This document shows, piece by piece, positions 23,564-39,055 of a stretch of DNA of 64,000 nucleotides. Positions within the stretch are counted from its first letter, which is position 1; each line of letters starts with the position of its first letter. A model generated the notes under the pieces. It searched no databases. It was not told the DNA's origin and was given only the letters and a program-made list of their open reading frames with translations. Source of the DNA: Phaeosaccion multiseriatum (lineage: Eukaryota > Ochrophyta, other classes); assembly GCA_965112735.1 (NCBI GenBank), contig OZ218954.1, positions 3,038,001 through 3,102,000 of the forward strand, given 5' to 3'. Position numbers and translations under genes: made by a program.

Positions 23564-23714
23564 TCGCCCCCGTGCACGCCTAGCGGCCTAGGCCTATTTT
23601 GGAAAATTGCTCGGCCTAGCGAGGACCGTAGGCCCTCGGCCTATTTATAGGCCCGCGGCCTAGGGCAGACGCCAACTAGGCGCAGGTCCAGGGCGGGAAT
23701 ATGCTCATATGCTC

Positions 23715-24100
23715 GACCCCTGACACGCTATCCGCTAACGCTATCGCCGGCGCCAGCCGGCACGCTATCCGCTATCTCCGGCGCGCTATCCGCTATCGCC
23801 GGCGCAGCCGGCTCGCTATCCGCTATCGCCGGCGCGCAGCCGGCTCGCTATCCGCTATCGCCGGCGCGCAGCCGGCTCGCTATCCGCTATCGCCGGCGCC
23901 AGCCGGCGCGCTATCCGCTATCGCCAGCGTCAGCTGCTACCGCACCGGGGGGGGGGGGGGGGGGGAGCTGACGCCAGCCGGCGCGCTATCCGCTATCGGC
24001 CGGCGCCAGCCGGCACGCTATCCGCTATCGGCCGGCGCCAGCCGGCACGCTATCCGCTATTGGTCGGCGGCCGATAGCGCGCTATCGAGAATGTGAGCGA
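23715..24100. repeat. CGCTATCCGCTATCGCCGG minisatellite
   Basis: About a dozen units built from CGCTATCCGCTATC and GCCGGCGCCAGCCGG, broken by a G20 run at 23947-23965. The array is repeated at 24349-24470 through the tandem duplication. Confidence 0.9.
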
Positions 24101-24749
24101 TAGCGTGTCAGGGGTCGAATATGCCCTTGGGCTGGCCCGGAACCCGCCCAAGTGTCGTCAGTTTTAAGCAAATGTATTGCATGGGATAAGTGAGGAGTAG
24201 CTAGACTTGGTTCGTGTTGTCTCTTTCCGCCTCGCTGGCCCTACGAGGAGTGCAGGCCTACAGGTGTGCTGCTACCCGCCCACTGGCTGGGCGGCACCAC
24301 GCACGCGCCCACGGTCACTGGGAGGCTGCCTAGAGGGGGGGGGGGGGGGAGCTGACGCCAGCCGGCGCGCTATCCGCTATCGGCCGGCGCCAGCCGGCAC
24401 GCTATCCGCTATCGGCCGGCGCCAGCCGGCACGCTATCCGCTATTGGTCGGCGGCCGATAGCGCGCTATCGGGCCCGCCGGGGCGCGATAGCGCGCTATC
24501 GAGAATGTGAGCGATAGCGTGTCAGGGGTCGAATATGCCCTTGGGCTGGCCCGGAACCCGCCCAAGTGTCGTCAGTTTTAAGCAAATGTATTGCATGGGA
24601 TAAGTGAGGAGTAGCTAGACTTGGTTCGTGTTGTCTCTTTCCGCCTCGCTGGCCCTACGAGGAGTGCAGGCCTACAGGTGTGCTGCTACCCGCCCACTGG
24701 CTGGGCGGCACCACGCACGCGCCCACGGTCACTGGGAGGCTGCCTAGAG
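23965..24749 (+). repeat. Two tandem direct copies of a ~400-bp unit
   Basis: Copy A runs from GAGCTGACGCC at 23965 and copy B from the same word at 24349. Both end in GGGAGGCTGCCTAGAGG (about 24335 and 24749). Copy B has a 30-bp insertion (GGGCCCGCCGGGGCGCGATA) near 24470; otherwise the copies look almost identical by eye, so the duplication is recent. Confidence 0.9.
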
Positions 24750-24865
24750 GCGGGCTATAGGCCGCCTAGGGCTGAAAAGTGAGCGGCCTAGAGCCTAGGC
24801 CGCTAGGCGTGCACGGGGGCGAAGCTCGGGTGGGAGGGAGAAGGTTACAGTGTGCGCCGGCAAAC

Positions 24866-25030
24866 ATCAATAATCAGGCCGGCTAGCGCCGGTCATAATC
24901 AGTAATCAGGCCGGCTGGTCATAATCAGTAATCAGACCCGGCTGGCAAATTAGTAATTGCTTAGCCAGGCCCGGCTGGCGCCATAATCATTAATCAGGCC
25001 GGCTGCGCCGGCCGTAATCAGTAATCAGAT
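24866..25030. repeat. AATCAGGCCGGCT minisatellite
   Basis: Five diverged units combine TAATCAGTAATCAGG with CCGGCTGGCGCCGG. The array lies next to the inverted-repeat element and may belong to the same cluster. Confidence 0.8.
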
Positions 25031-26765
<1,735 letters not shown>

Positions 26766-29700
26766 ATGGCGACAACGGTTCTGAAGTCGCCCTACCTCCC
26801 GGCGGTCAAGGCTTTGCTCTCCATTCAGGCAGAGGTGCAGCAGCAAGAAGGAGGAGCGGAGAATCAGAACAGGGCACCGAGCAGCAGCAGCAACGCGGCT
26901 AGCGATGGCATCACCAGTAGGATTAGCTCCAAGATGCCGGCGTCCCATCAGCCTCCGCCCACGGAAATTGAGTATATTGCCGCGCAGAACAATACCCTGT
27001 TGCAATACGTGGACCACACCGCCTTTTCAACAGAACACGGCGCCAACATTGAGTCCATCGGGGAGCTGGAGAAAGTGGTGGAGCTGGGCCAGCGCCACCT
27101 CCACACGCTGTACACCTACCGCAGTGTGGCCGGGGCCATCCCCCGGTCCTCTCTGGAGCACCAGCAGGAGCTGAACATGGCAGCGTGGACAGTGCTAAGA
27201 CAGGAGATGCAAAAGATGGTGGACCTCATGACCTATTACAAGGCGGCGGTGGACGTGTTTGCAAAGCTCGTGTCCAGCCTGGTGGAACAGGGCCGCAGGA
27301 AAAATGTCGTGCCGGCGGAGGTGTACCACTGCATGGTGGGGGTGGTGGACACACTGCAGAGGTGAGAGAGAGAAAGCCTTGAGACAATGGAGGTATAAGC
27401 AAATTCTCACCTTCAAGTAGCTACTACATCCCCTCCCCCCCCGACTCTTCTAGACCTTTAGGGACGCCAGCCCTTCCTCAATTCCCTTCTTGCACTTCGA
27501 ACAACGCCTCCGCTCCCTCGAACTGACCCCAACCCCCCCCCCCCCCGCCCCTCCCTCCCTCCCTCCCCCTCTATGGTGGATAGGCTAGACCATGTGAAGG
27601 ACCACAAGTCGTGCTTTGTCGACGACTTGACGTGCTACACCCGGCTCTGTGACGCCCTGTACCCGGACGATGAGGCCTTGCGCAAGGAGCAGCAGGGCCT
27701 TCAGCTCTTCCTGGACAATCCCTCCTACAGAAGGTCAGAGTGAGAGAGGGAGAGGGAGAGGGAAGGATCAGCATCACGTTGATGCTCAGAGCCACACACG
27801 CACAGAGAGAGAGAGAGCGGGGGAGAGAGGGGGAGAGAGGGGGAGAGAGACTGTTGAGACCCAGACCCAGCTCCAGTCCCACCCTCCAAAGGACGAAATC
27901 CTGGCTTTGTGCTGTCCCTCTCCTCTTAAGGTATGGTGACGATGTTCCTCTCATGAGTGATGCCCCCCCCTCCTCCTCCTCCTCCTCCTCCTCCTCCCCC
28001 TCCTCCTCCTCCCCTCCTCCTCCCCCGCTCCCCCCCCCCCTCCTCCGCACCCCATACGGCTGGGTCCCCTGTCATCACTTCTTGTCACTTGTCGTCGACC
28101 GGTCACACATGACACTGGCACTGCGTACTGACTGGCAGTGGAGGCTTGATTTTCTCCTCCCTTCGAGGCTCCGTCAAGGCGGTACGTGGGCATGAGGAGG
28201 TGCTCAGTCGAATGCTCGTCCTCGCTGTCGAGTGGCTGGAGGCGGACAGGTGCATAGAGCCAGAGGAGCGCTTTCAGTTGCTGAGGGCCCTCCCCCACCT
28301 GCTGCTGATCCTCGACGGAGCCAGCGCAGGCAGCGTAGATTTGGACTACAATGTGTTTAAGGTGAGTGTGTGGTAAGTCAATGGCTGCAGTATGGAAGTC
28401 AATGTATGTGTGTGTGTGCGTCTGTGTGTGAGAGATGGAGAAAGAACTAGGAAAAGTGTGTGTGTCCGCGTGTGTCTGTCTCTGTGTGAGAGAGATAAGA
28501 GTGAGAGAAAGATTTTCACCCTTCGGCCGATGCTGCTACTGCCCTCTGTTGCCGTCTCTGCCGGCCTCCTCCTCCTCTCCTCCTCCTCCTCTCCTCCTCC
28601 TCCTCTCCTCCTCCTCCTCCTGCTCCTCCTCCTCCTCCTCCTCCTCCTCCTCCTCCTCCTCCTCCTCCTCCTCCTCCTCCTCCTCCTCCTCCTCCTCCTC
28701 CTCCTCCTCCTTCTCTCCTGTCCTTCTCCTCCTCCTCCTCCTGCTCCTCCTCTTCCTCCTCCTGCTCCTCCTCCTCCTCCTCCTCCTGCTCCTCCTCTTC
28801 CTCCTCCTGCTCCTCCTCCTCCTCCTCCTCCTCCATCGCAGACGAGAAAGATCAAGATTAGCCATGTGCAGACCTTCTGCAAGCGCTACCCCTTGGTGCC
28901 GCTGTACGGAGACATGGTGTTGAACCTCGGAACAGTACTCAAGAAGTGTCCTCACTTCGAGCAAGAATATATCAAGGAATACGGCATACTCTCTTCCATC
29001 GGGCCAGGGGGAGGAGGAGGAGGAGGAGGAGGAGGAGGAGGAGGAGGGATCGGCGGCAGCGGTTCAGGCGCCGCCACTGGTACCGGCGGCGAGGGCGGTG
29101 CAGGAGGGGAAGGAGGTACAACAGAAGGCGGCAAGATGGCACTGGATACCAGCTACTCTATTGTTACCCACGTGTCCAGGATTCGCTCTGAGTTTCAGGA
29201 CATTTCGGCGCTGCTCGGCAATGCCCTCAACACTCTGGGGGACCCTTGGAAGGCGAAGGAGGGGGACAAATTGGCATCGGCAGGGTCGTCAGGCGTGGTG
29301 TCTCGGTTGGTGCTCCAGGCGCTGAGGTACATGGGCCAGTGGAGCCAGCAACTGCTGCAGGTGAGGGGGGGGCGTGGAGGAGGAGCGAGAGAGCGAGGGA
29401 GAAAGAGGGAGCGGAACAGCGGGAGAGCCATGGCGAGGGAGAGCGAGAGAGTGAGGGATAGATAGAGGGGAAGAGCGGGAGATAGAGGGGAAGAGTTGGC
29501 GCGAGAGAGAGTGAGAGTGAGTGAGAATGAGTGAGAGAGAGGAAGAGTGGGAGAGAGCGACAGAGCGAGAGAGCGACAGAGCGAGAGAGATCCTGACACC
29601 CATGACCCCCGCTCCCCCCTTTGTGTCCAGGTGTCGGCGTGGAAGCTTACGTTCCCCGTCAGTCAGGAGACATTCCTCAGCAGGGGGGGCGATCCGAAGA

Positions 29701-32700
29701 GCGAGAGGTGCGTGAGAGGGGTTGGGGGGGGGGGGGGGGGGGGGGGCAGAGAAGGAGAGAGAGAGAGGGAGAAGGAGGGAGGGAGGGAGGGAGAGGGAGA
29801 GAGAGACAGAGAGAGAGGAAAGAGGGAGAAGGAGAGAGGGAGAGGGAGAGAGACACAGAGAGAGAGGGAGAAGGAGAGAGCGAGGGAGAGGGAGAGAGAT
29901 ACGAGAGATACGAGAGGGAGAAGGAGATAGGAGAGAGGGACAGAGAGGGAGGTGTGTGAGAGGTGCATGAAGAAGGGCTGGGGGAGGGTAGAGAAGAAGA
30001 TGATGAGAGCGAAAGGGGGGCAAGGGGAGGCAGAGAGAGGACAGAGAGAGAGATACAGAGGGGACTGAGAGAGATACGGAGACATCCTATCACCCACGCA
30101 CTCTGTAGTCCTGACACCTAACACCCTCCCTCTATCCTGACACCTAACACCCTCCCTCTGTCCTAACACCACCCAGCGCTTTATACGAGCGGCACGTGCG
30201 CTTCAATTACACCGCGGAGGAGCTTGACGCCTTCGTGGAGGTGCTGGCCATGCTCAAGGGCCTCGGTAAGTCAGTGGGCGGCTTCGGGGGAAGGGTAGGG
30301 TAGGGCAGGGTAGGGTACCGATTTTTGGGTGTGGGATGGGTTATGGCAGGTGGGGTACGTACCTAGGCTGGACACCATTCCGATACCATTCCGATACCAT
30401 TCCGACACCATTCCGATACCATTCAGGAGCTTGGCTTTGTCGAGTTGGGGGGTAGGGTCGGACTTTTCCCTCCCCCCTCCTCCCCTCCCCCTCTCTCTCA
30501 CCCGCCTCCTGCTGGTCCTCCTCCTCTTCCTCCTCCTCCTCCTCCTCCTCCTCCTCCTCCTCCTCCTCCTCCTCCTCCTCCTCCCCCTTCGTCCCTCCCC
30601 CCGCCTCCCTCCCCCGCCGCATCCTCCCCCTTCCTCCTCCCTCCCCTCCTCTCTGTCGCCCTCCCTCTTCCCCCTCTCCCACCCTCCTTCTCCACTCCCC
30701 CCCGCAGGTGCCACTCTGAGTGCAGCCGAGAGTGTAATTGCTCCTCTGGCTCGGCAGTGGGTACACGCCTCTGTGCAGCAGCTTGTTATGGGCGACCTCG
30801 TTCCTGTCCTGCATAGGGCGGATAAGCACAATAAGAAGGTAGGGGGTGTCAGGACAGGGGGTGGGTGAGTGGGTGTCAGGACAGGGAGTGGGTGGGGTGG
30901 GCAAATGGTTGGATGGGTGGAAATGCTGTGCCCCGCCCCACATGCCTGATATTCCTCTCGTCCCTCCTCCTCGCCCTCCTCCTCCTCCTCCTCGCCCTCC
31001 TCCTCGCCCTCCTCCTCCTCCTCGCCCTCCTCCTCCTCCTCCTCCTCCTCCACCTCCTCCCCCTCCTCCTCCTCCCCCTCCTCCTCCTCCTCCTCCTCCT
31101 CCTCCTCTCCTCTGGCATCTAAGGGAAGCACGGCTACGGCAAGGCTGCTGCAGCTCAGAGCCATGGTTGCTGACTGGCCGGGGGGGGAGGAGAAGTCCAC
31201 AGACTACAAGGTGGGTGGGTGTTGGTGATACACAAGTGGGTGTGTTGGTGATACAGGGGTGGATGGGTGGGTGGAAAGGGCGGGTGTGTAAGCCATTTGT
31301 AGGGAGCGAGACGCAGATGCATTACATGTTTTTCGTTGCACCACCTCCACCCACTCACCATTAATGCACCCCAAACACACACACACACAACCCTCACCCC
31401 CTTCCAGGTGTACAAACGTGTGCTGGGTCGAGTGGACGCCGTCTTCGACTCCCGTGTAGCCGGTGTAACGTACACGCAGCTGCAGCTACTCAGGGCAGCC
31501 GTGCGCTCTGTCTACCACGAGGTAGGAGGGGAGGGAGGGAGGGAGGGAGGGAGGGAGAGAGGAAGAAAGGAAGAAAGGGAAGGAAGGGAAGGAAGGCAAG
31601 GCTCACCCACTCATCCACCCCTCACCCCACCCACTCACCCATCTCAGAACTCCGAGCTTCGGCAGGGAGGCACGGGGCTGTTCGGCAAAGACAATCTCAA
31701 GAAGGAGGACATGGAGGAGCTGCAGACTTTCTATCAAGCCTCCTTCGGTTTCCCCTACCTCATGGACATTACTGTGAGTTGAAGTTGAAGTTGAAGTTGA
31801 AGTTGGAGGTGGCGCTTGGGTGTGTGTCTCGTGTCACCCATCCCGGCAGCCTAGCACGCTATACTCTACTCTCTCACCCCCCTCTCTCCCTCCTTCCCTC
31901 TCTCTCTCTCTCCTTCTCTCCATGCCCCACCCTCTCTCTATCTCTCTCTCTCTCTCTCTCTCTCGACACAGGGTACTATCCGCCGCTGCTCCGACCTGGG
32001 GTCCCTCTGGTACAGAGAAGCCTTCTTGCAGCGCACAGGCTGTGCCCAATTCTCCATCGACACCTCCTTCCCCTGGGTGGTGACGCAACACGTCATCAAC
32101 ACCAAGGGATCGCTAATTGCGGGGAGGGAGAGAGGGGATGTGGAGCTGCTGAACGATAACACAGCGTTGGGCAAAAAGAAGAAGAAGAGCAGGAAGAAGA
32201 AGAAGCAGAACAGGGGACAGGTGAGAAGGGATGAGCATATTTGTGTGGGAGCGTGGGAGCGTGGGTGGGTGGGTGGGTGGATGCGTGCGTGGGTGGGCGG
32301 ATGGGTGGATGCGTGAGTGGGGTGGGTGGATGCACCCAATATCCATCTGCCTGCCCATCTTCTTGCAGTATGCCTGCCTATACCCATATCCTACACCCAA
32401 TTCCCATATGCCTGCCCACCTGCTTGCCCATATGCCTGCCAATGCACCCCCCCCCCCCCTTAACAGGCGGACGGCAAGGTGCTGGTGAAGGAGGTGCTGT
32501 GGGCCCTGGACCTCTACAACGACGCCGCTCACAGGGCCCTCTACAAGTGAGCGAGTTGGTGATACGATGCTCACAGTATCCAGCTGCAAACTGAAACTAC
32601 TACTGCAAAGCTGGCACTGCATACTTGAAGTGCAACTGACACTGACCTGTTTACCTCTACACGTCCCCCTCCCTCCCTCCCTCCTCCACTACAGCCTCAA

Positions 32701-33833
32701 CTGCCAGTTCCTGTTTACAGAGGTACAAGCAGAGGTCCAGCTGGCATTCGAGCAGCTCGTTTGTCTGCTCAGGGAGGAGGCATATGGGCATTACAAGGAC
32801 TGGGCAGCCTCCACAGTGCTGGACAAGGTGAGAGGCTTAACTAAGTGAACGTGTTGGTCATACAGGGAGAGAGAGATGGAATGGTGGGATGAATAGATGG
32901 ATAGGCAGATTGGATGGCAAAACAAGGCGTTGGTTGGTTGGTAGGCTGATTGGTTGGGGAGGTGGTCAGTTGGTCGGCGGTTGGTTGGTTTGTCGGCTGG
33001 TTAAAGAGACAGGCAGACAGCAGACAGCTCCATGCATGTAAAAGATGACTTGCACTCTTAACCCAAAAGGTTATAAAACCCCTGCCCATATGCCCCATAT
33101 GTCTTCCCATATGCCTGCCTCATGTGTCTGTGCTGTGTATATCCTCCTCCCCCTTCTCCTCCCATGCCCTCCCTCTCCCCCTCCCCTCTAATACCCATAT
33201 GATCCCACATATCATCCCATGTATGATCCCCCCCGAACAGGGCTTCAAGGAGGTCATCGAGGCTAAGCGAGGATGGGGGTGGTACACGCCCGGCAGCAGG
33301 CCCTACGACGCTCTCATCTGCCAGACAAACTTCCAGCTGCTGGGCAGGAAAGTCAACCTACGCAGGCTCTTCAGCGAGGACATTAGCGCCAAGGTTAGTA
33401 AGTCAGTGGGCGGGTGAGAGTATGTCAGTGTTTTGTTGAGTGGGTCGGGTGCGGTGGGGTGAGTGAGGTGAGTGAAGTGGGTGAGTGAGGTGGGTGAGTG
33501 AGGTGAGTGAAGTGGGTGAGTGAAGTGGGTGAGTGAGGTGAGTGAAGTGGGTGAGTGAAGTGGGTGAGTGAAGTGAGTGAAGTGGGTGAGTGAAGTGGGT
33601 GAGTGAAGTGGGTGAGTGAAGTGGGTGAGTGAAGTGGGTGAGTGAAGTGGGTGAGTGAGGTGAGTGAAGTGGGTGAGTGAAGTGGGTGAGTGAGGTGAGT
33701 GGGGAGGCTGGGGTTGTGGGTTGGTGGGTGGGTGTGGGTTTTTGTGTCTACGTTTTTGAACATTTTGCCTCACCCCCACGCACCTACCCACCCACTAACA
33801 CACACACACACACGCACACACACACGCACACCC

Positions 33834-33875
<42 letters not shown>

Positions 33876-33880
33876 ACACA

Positions 33881-33912
<32 letters not shown>

Positions 33913-36132
33913 GGTGCGGAGAGACCTGGAGGCAGCGGTGAAGGCCTTTGAGACAGGAAGCTTGACCGGCCTTGTGCAGTTCGAGCAGACTGTGCAAGTC
34001 ATCAAGAAGACTTACGGCATGCTCCGGTCAGTAAGAGGGAGGGAGGCAAGGGGAGGGGAGGGGAGGGGAGAGGAGAGGAGAGGAGGGGAGGGGAGGGGAG
34101 GGGAGGGGAGGGGAGGGGAGGGGAGGGGAGGGGAGGGGAGGGGAGGGGAGGGGAGGGGAGGGAAGGGGAGGGGAGGGACGGAGAGAAGGGAGGGGGAGGG
34201 GGAGGGGGAGGGAGGGGAAGGGAGGGAGGAGGGGAGAGAGAGGCATAAACTTCCCCGTTTTTCACATCCTGTTCTCATCGTTTCTTTCGCGTGTGCTGCC
34301 CTCCCTTCCTCCCTGCTTCCCTCCCTCCCTCCCTCCCTGCCTCCCTGCCTCCCTCCCACCCCACCCCTCCTCTCCCCTTGCCATATGTCTCCAACCAAAC
34401 AACCAACCAACCAACCAACCAACCAACCAACCAACAACTTCAGAGGGGCCGGATGCTGTGTGGACGAGGGCAGTTGGGAATTCCTCTATGGAGCGGTGCT
34501 GGCGGAGGAGGCAGGCGGGCAGGGGGAGGGGAGGGTGGTGCAGCGAGTGGTGCACCTGCTCAAGCAAGAGGTGCTCGCTAACATGCGCTACTGCAGCATC
34601 ACCTCGCGCTTCGTGTCCTCCACATACACGGTGTGTTTACAGATGGCGGTGGGTGGGTGGGTGGGATGAGGGGTTGGGTGGGGTGGTGGTGTGAGATTTT
34701 TGTGTGTGTCATGAAACATGAATCCATTTGTTTACTGACCTGTTTCACTGGAAGTTCAGTTCAGGCGGTGGTTGCTAGTACAGGGTCCCCACTAAGTCAC
34801 TGAATCACCGAACCACCCAAGCACTGAACCACTGGCTGAACACTCAAGTCGCTATGTACATATCTGTATGAATTGCTGAATCACTCATCTCCTATCCCCC
34901 CCCCCTCCCTCCACTCACCCACACACGCGTGCACACACACGACACGCACGCACACACGACACGCACGCACACACACACGCGCACATGCACACGCATACAC
35001 ACACGCACACATACGCACGCATACACACACGCATACATACACATACACACACGCGCACGCATACACATACATACACACACGCATACGCGCACACACACAA
35101 ACGCACACATGCATACACACACACACACACACGCACGCATACACACCCATACACACACGCATACACACACGCACACACACATACGCGCACACACACAAAC
35201 GCACACATGCATACACACACGCACACACACATACACACACGCGCACGCATACACACACGCACACACACACGCACACGCACACACGCACACACACACCCAC
35301 ACAACAACCCCACACATAACACACACACACACACACGCACACGCACACGCACACGCACACACACACACGCACACACACACACGCACACGCACACACACAC
35401 ACACACGCACACACACACACGCACACGCAGGCGAAAGACCTGGACGTGTCTCACACCCCCCCCGCTGCTCAGGACGATAACTTCGGGGCCGGGAGGATGT
35501 GCCGCAAAGCCTTCGAGCAGGTGGGTGGGGGTGGGGGTGGGGGCGGGCAGAGAGGGAGAGAGGAGAGGGAGAGAGAGAGAGGGTGAGGGCGAGGGTGAGG
35601 GTGGGGTGGGGTGAGTGTGGGGGTGGCGGAGAGGGAGAGAGAGAGGGTGAGGGTGAGGGTGGGTGGATGGGAGGAGAGAGGGGGAGGGAGAGAAAGTGTG
35701 GGTAGGAGGAGAGAGAAAAGGGGATAGAGAGGGAGGGAGAGAGAGGGAGGGAGAGAGAGCTACGATGGTGTGGTTGCTTTCTTTCTCCTCCCTCGCAGAA
35801 ACCCGAATATCTCCTCTTACGCGTCTGTATACTCACTCAGCTTGTCTTCCCTCTCTCCCTCCCTTCACTCTCTCAGGCTTGGCTGGTGGGCGAGCTGTTC
35901 ATCGGTCGTCCCCACTTGGAGGCCCTCGTGCGTTTGCTTGACAATGGGGAGCTTTCCTTCGTAATCGAGAGCATCACGCAGAGGATAGAAGTCCTGCTCG
36001 ACAACCTTGCCGTGAGTGGTGCAGGAGCAGGAGGGGGGAGGAGGAGGAGGAGGAGGAGGAGGAGGAGGAGGAGGAGGGAGTTTGAGGGGTTGACCTCTTG
36101 GATGAATAACACACCGGCCCCCCTCCCTTGGG

Positions 36133-36169
<37 letters not shown>

Positions 36170-39022
36170 CAAATCTCTGTTTTTTTCTCTCTCTCCATCC
36201 CTCGTCCCCTCCATCCCCTCCTCCCTCCCTTCCTCCCTCCCTTCGTCCCTCTCCCTCTCCCTCTGTATCACCAACAGGTCGAAACAGATGCACTATCCCA
36301 CCTTCTCCCCGCCATCCCCCTGCCCAAATTCGAGGATGCGTCCACCGTCGCTGGTGAGTGGGTTGGCAATTGGCCGCAACCCGATTGACAGAGCTGATGA
36401 GCTGTATCACCAACTGCTGTTTTCACGTGTATCACCAACAGGCGTGTACGCGTACTTCGAGTCACAGCTGGCGCAGATCATGCAGGACGAGGGCATCATG
36501 ACGGTGTACCAGGACCTGAGGGAGCTCGGAAACGCTCTGCACCTGCTCAAGGTACATGTAGGACAAGAAGAGAACATGTCAGCAAAAGAGAGAAGGACCA
36601 TGACGTACTACCATAACATTTAAAGCAACCATGGAATCAATCACGTCGATCCTCCACATTACATCATCACTGAACGAATGAATGCCTCTCAACTCAACGC
36701 CCTCCCTCCCTCCCTTCCTCCCTCCCTCTCTATCTCCTTCCCTCCCTCCCTCCCTCCCTCCCTCCCTCCCTCCCTCTCTCTCTCTCCTTCCCTCCCTCCC
36801 TCCCCCCCCCCCCGAACACTACCAGGATCTCGGCAACATCGTTGCTGCGCAAGACAGCCTCCGCTATGTGCACTGCCTGCCCTTTGTGGGCAACACGGCA
36901 AGCAAGGCTTGGGACCCCAGCAGGACTCGAGTAGGCGCCTCCTTCAAGACTGTCACCATGGCCCTGGAGGTGAGTGGAGGGAGTAGTCAGTAGTAAGTCA
37001 ATGGGAGGAGAGTACGATAGTGAGTAAGTCAGTGGGGGTGCAGTAGTTCGTAAGTCAGTGGGATTACGTCAGTGGGAGTAAGTCAGTGGGTGGGCTGAGT
37101 TGGGGTGGGTATGGGGCTTCCTTCAAGACTTGTCGCCATGGCCTTGGAGTCATCCGTCAGTTGGAGTTTGTATTTTGTATTTTGAAGGGCAGTTAACGAA
37201 ACCCACATTTCTTTAAATGTCTCGTCGGCCAAGCATGGCTCACAACTGACAACACAAGCACCCGACAACAACTTGTCCACTGTCTGGCATGCATGCACGG
37301 GTCACAAATGGCTCACGAATGGGGCTCGCCAACGGACCAACAGGCGATGAAGAGCGGCCGTGCTGACCTCGGACAGGCCCTTGACGTGTGCGCGGCGGAG
37401 GCACAGGAGCTTTGCCGCCTATCTGGGGAGTCGCGCAGTCTGTTCCATCAGGTGCTCAGGAGGATGGACGCTGCCTTGGATACGACTGTGGTGAGTTAGT
37501 GAGTGAGGGAGGGAGAGAGGGAGGGAGGGAGGGAGTGAGTGATTGAGTGAGTGAGTGATTGAGTGAGTGAATGTGTGAGTGAGTGAGAGGGAGGGAGGGA
37601 GGGAGGGAGAGAGGGAGGGAGAGAGGGGGCGAGGAAGGAAGGAAGGAAGGAAGGGTCGTAGGGAGGGAGGGAGGGGGGGAAGGAAGGGTCGTAGGGAGGG
37701 AGAGAGGGAGGGAAGGAGAGAGAGGAGGCTTGTGCTGATATGTTGCCTCCCCCTCCTGCCCATACACCTCTACCCTAGCCTGCATCACCCCCCAACTGCC
37801 CCACCCCAACCCCATCATACCCATATACCCCCACCCATACACCAATATGCTGCTACTCTAAACATACCCCCCACCCATACACCTCCACACACCTACACAC
37901 CTCTATGCTGGCGAAGCTCGGAGGAGACGGCCGAGCGGTGTTCCGCGGCCCCCCTCCCCCTAACGGAGTGGTTGACCTCGAGTCCTTCTCCTCCTTCGCG
38001 CGCACCTTTGGAGTCCTCAACTTCCTCTTTTGTGCACCGCCGCCGGACAACAGGTGCAGGGAAATCCAACAGTATCACCAACGTGCATACAAGGGGGTGG
38101 TGGGTGGGCTTGGGAGACGTATAGCAAGACTTTTAACCCCCGCATTTCCCCCTCATTGCCTCTCTCCCTCCTTACGTACGTTTCTCTCTTCCCTTACGTA
38201 CGACTTATGTAAAAGCAGGGCAGTGAGCAACTACGTGCAGTACGGGGACGGGTTTGCCCTCGGGGGGGCGGCGGTGGTGCACCTGTTGGGTCACCGCAGA
38301 CACTTCCAATTGGGTGACCTCAGTCACAGGGTGCTGGCAGCCAGCGAGAGGTTCGTGTCGTTTCTTGTGTGTGGTATTAGGGCTGTTGCGTCGGGTGTGG
38401 TGTAGAGCAGTGGATTGGATCATGTAGAGGACTGGGTTGGACCGTATCGGATGTGAAGAGCAGTGGATTGGACTGTAGTGGAGGAGAAGGGCAGTACTGA
38501 ATCGGATGTGTGGAGTGGATTGGACTGTAGTGGAGGAGAAGGGTAGTACTGAATCGGATGTGAAGAGCAGTGGATTGGACTGTAGTGGAGGAGAAGGGTA
38601 GTACTGAATCGGATGTGTGGAGTGGGTTGGACTGTAGTTGAGGAGAAGGGCAGTACTGAATCGGATGTGTGGAGTGGATTGGACTGTAGTGGAGGAGAAG
38701 GGTAGTACTGAATCGGATGTGAAGAGCAGTGGATTGGACTGTAGTGGAGGAGAAGGGCAGTACTGAATCGGATGTGAAGAGCAGTGGATTGGACTGTAGT
38801 GGAGGAGAAGGGTAGTACTGAATCGGATGTGAAGAGCAGTGGATTGGACTGTAGTGGAGGAGAAGGGTAGTACTGAATCGGATGTGTGGAGTGGATTGGA
38901 CTGTAGTGGAGGAGAAGGGCAGTACTGAATCGGATGTGTGGAGTGGATTGGACTGTAGTGGAGGAGAAGGGTAGTACTGAATCGGATGTGTGGAGTGGAT
39001 TGGACTGTTAGCGGTCACTCTA

Positions 39023-39055
<33 letters not shown>

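Larger units (their letters stand above)
23564..24822. mobile_element. Non-autonomous element with perfect 30-bp terminal inverted repeats
   Basis: The left end (23564-23593) starts TCGCCCCCGTGCACGCC and is exactly the reverse complement of 24793-24822. Inside the ends both arms keep diverged GGCCTA-rich, partly self-complementary sequence (CGGCCTATTTATAGGCC on the left, GGCTATAGGCCGCCTAGG on the right). The interior holds GC-rich (CGCTATC/GCCGGCG) repeats and a tandem duplication of about 400 bp. There is no transposase frame. No exact target-site duplication was found at the ends. A MITE-like or fold-back DNA element fits best. It sits about 210 bp upstream of the kinase start. Confidence 0.7.

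Noticed and set aside
23352-23577. Longer N-terminus for the kinase
   Set aside because: The extension reads into the inverted repeat of the mobile element and shows no conserved features, so the start at MFCCGSGN was preferred; not proven.
23700-24540. CRISPR-like array
   Set aside because: The repeats are contiguous, overlapping GC-rich units without unique spacers, in a eukaryotic genome, inside a terminal-inverted-repeat element.
34881-35614. Long His/Thr-rich and Cys/Val-rich frames
   Set aside because: Artefacts of the (CA)n array in CYFIP intron 16.
39026-39055. Telomere-like CACCCT repeats
   Set aside because: Only about five units, not the usual CCCTAA telomere unit, and inside an intron.
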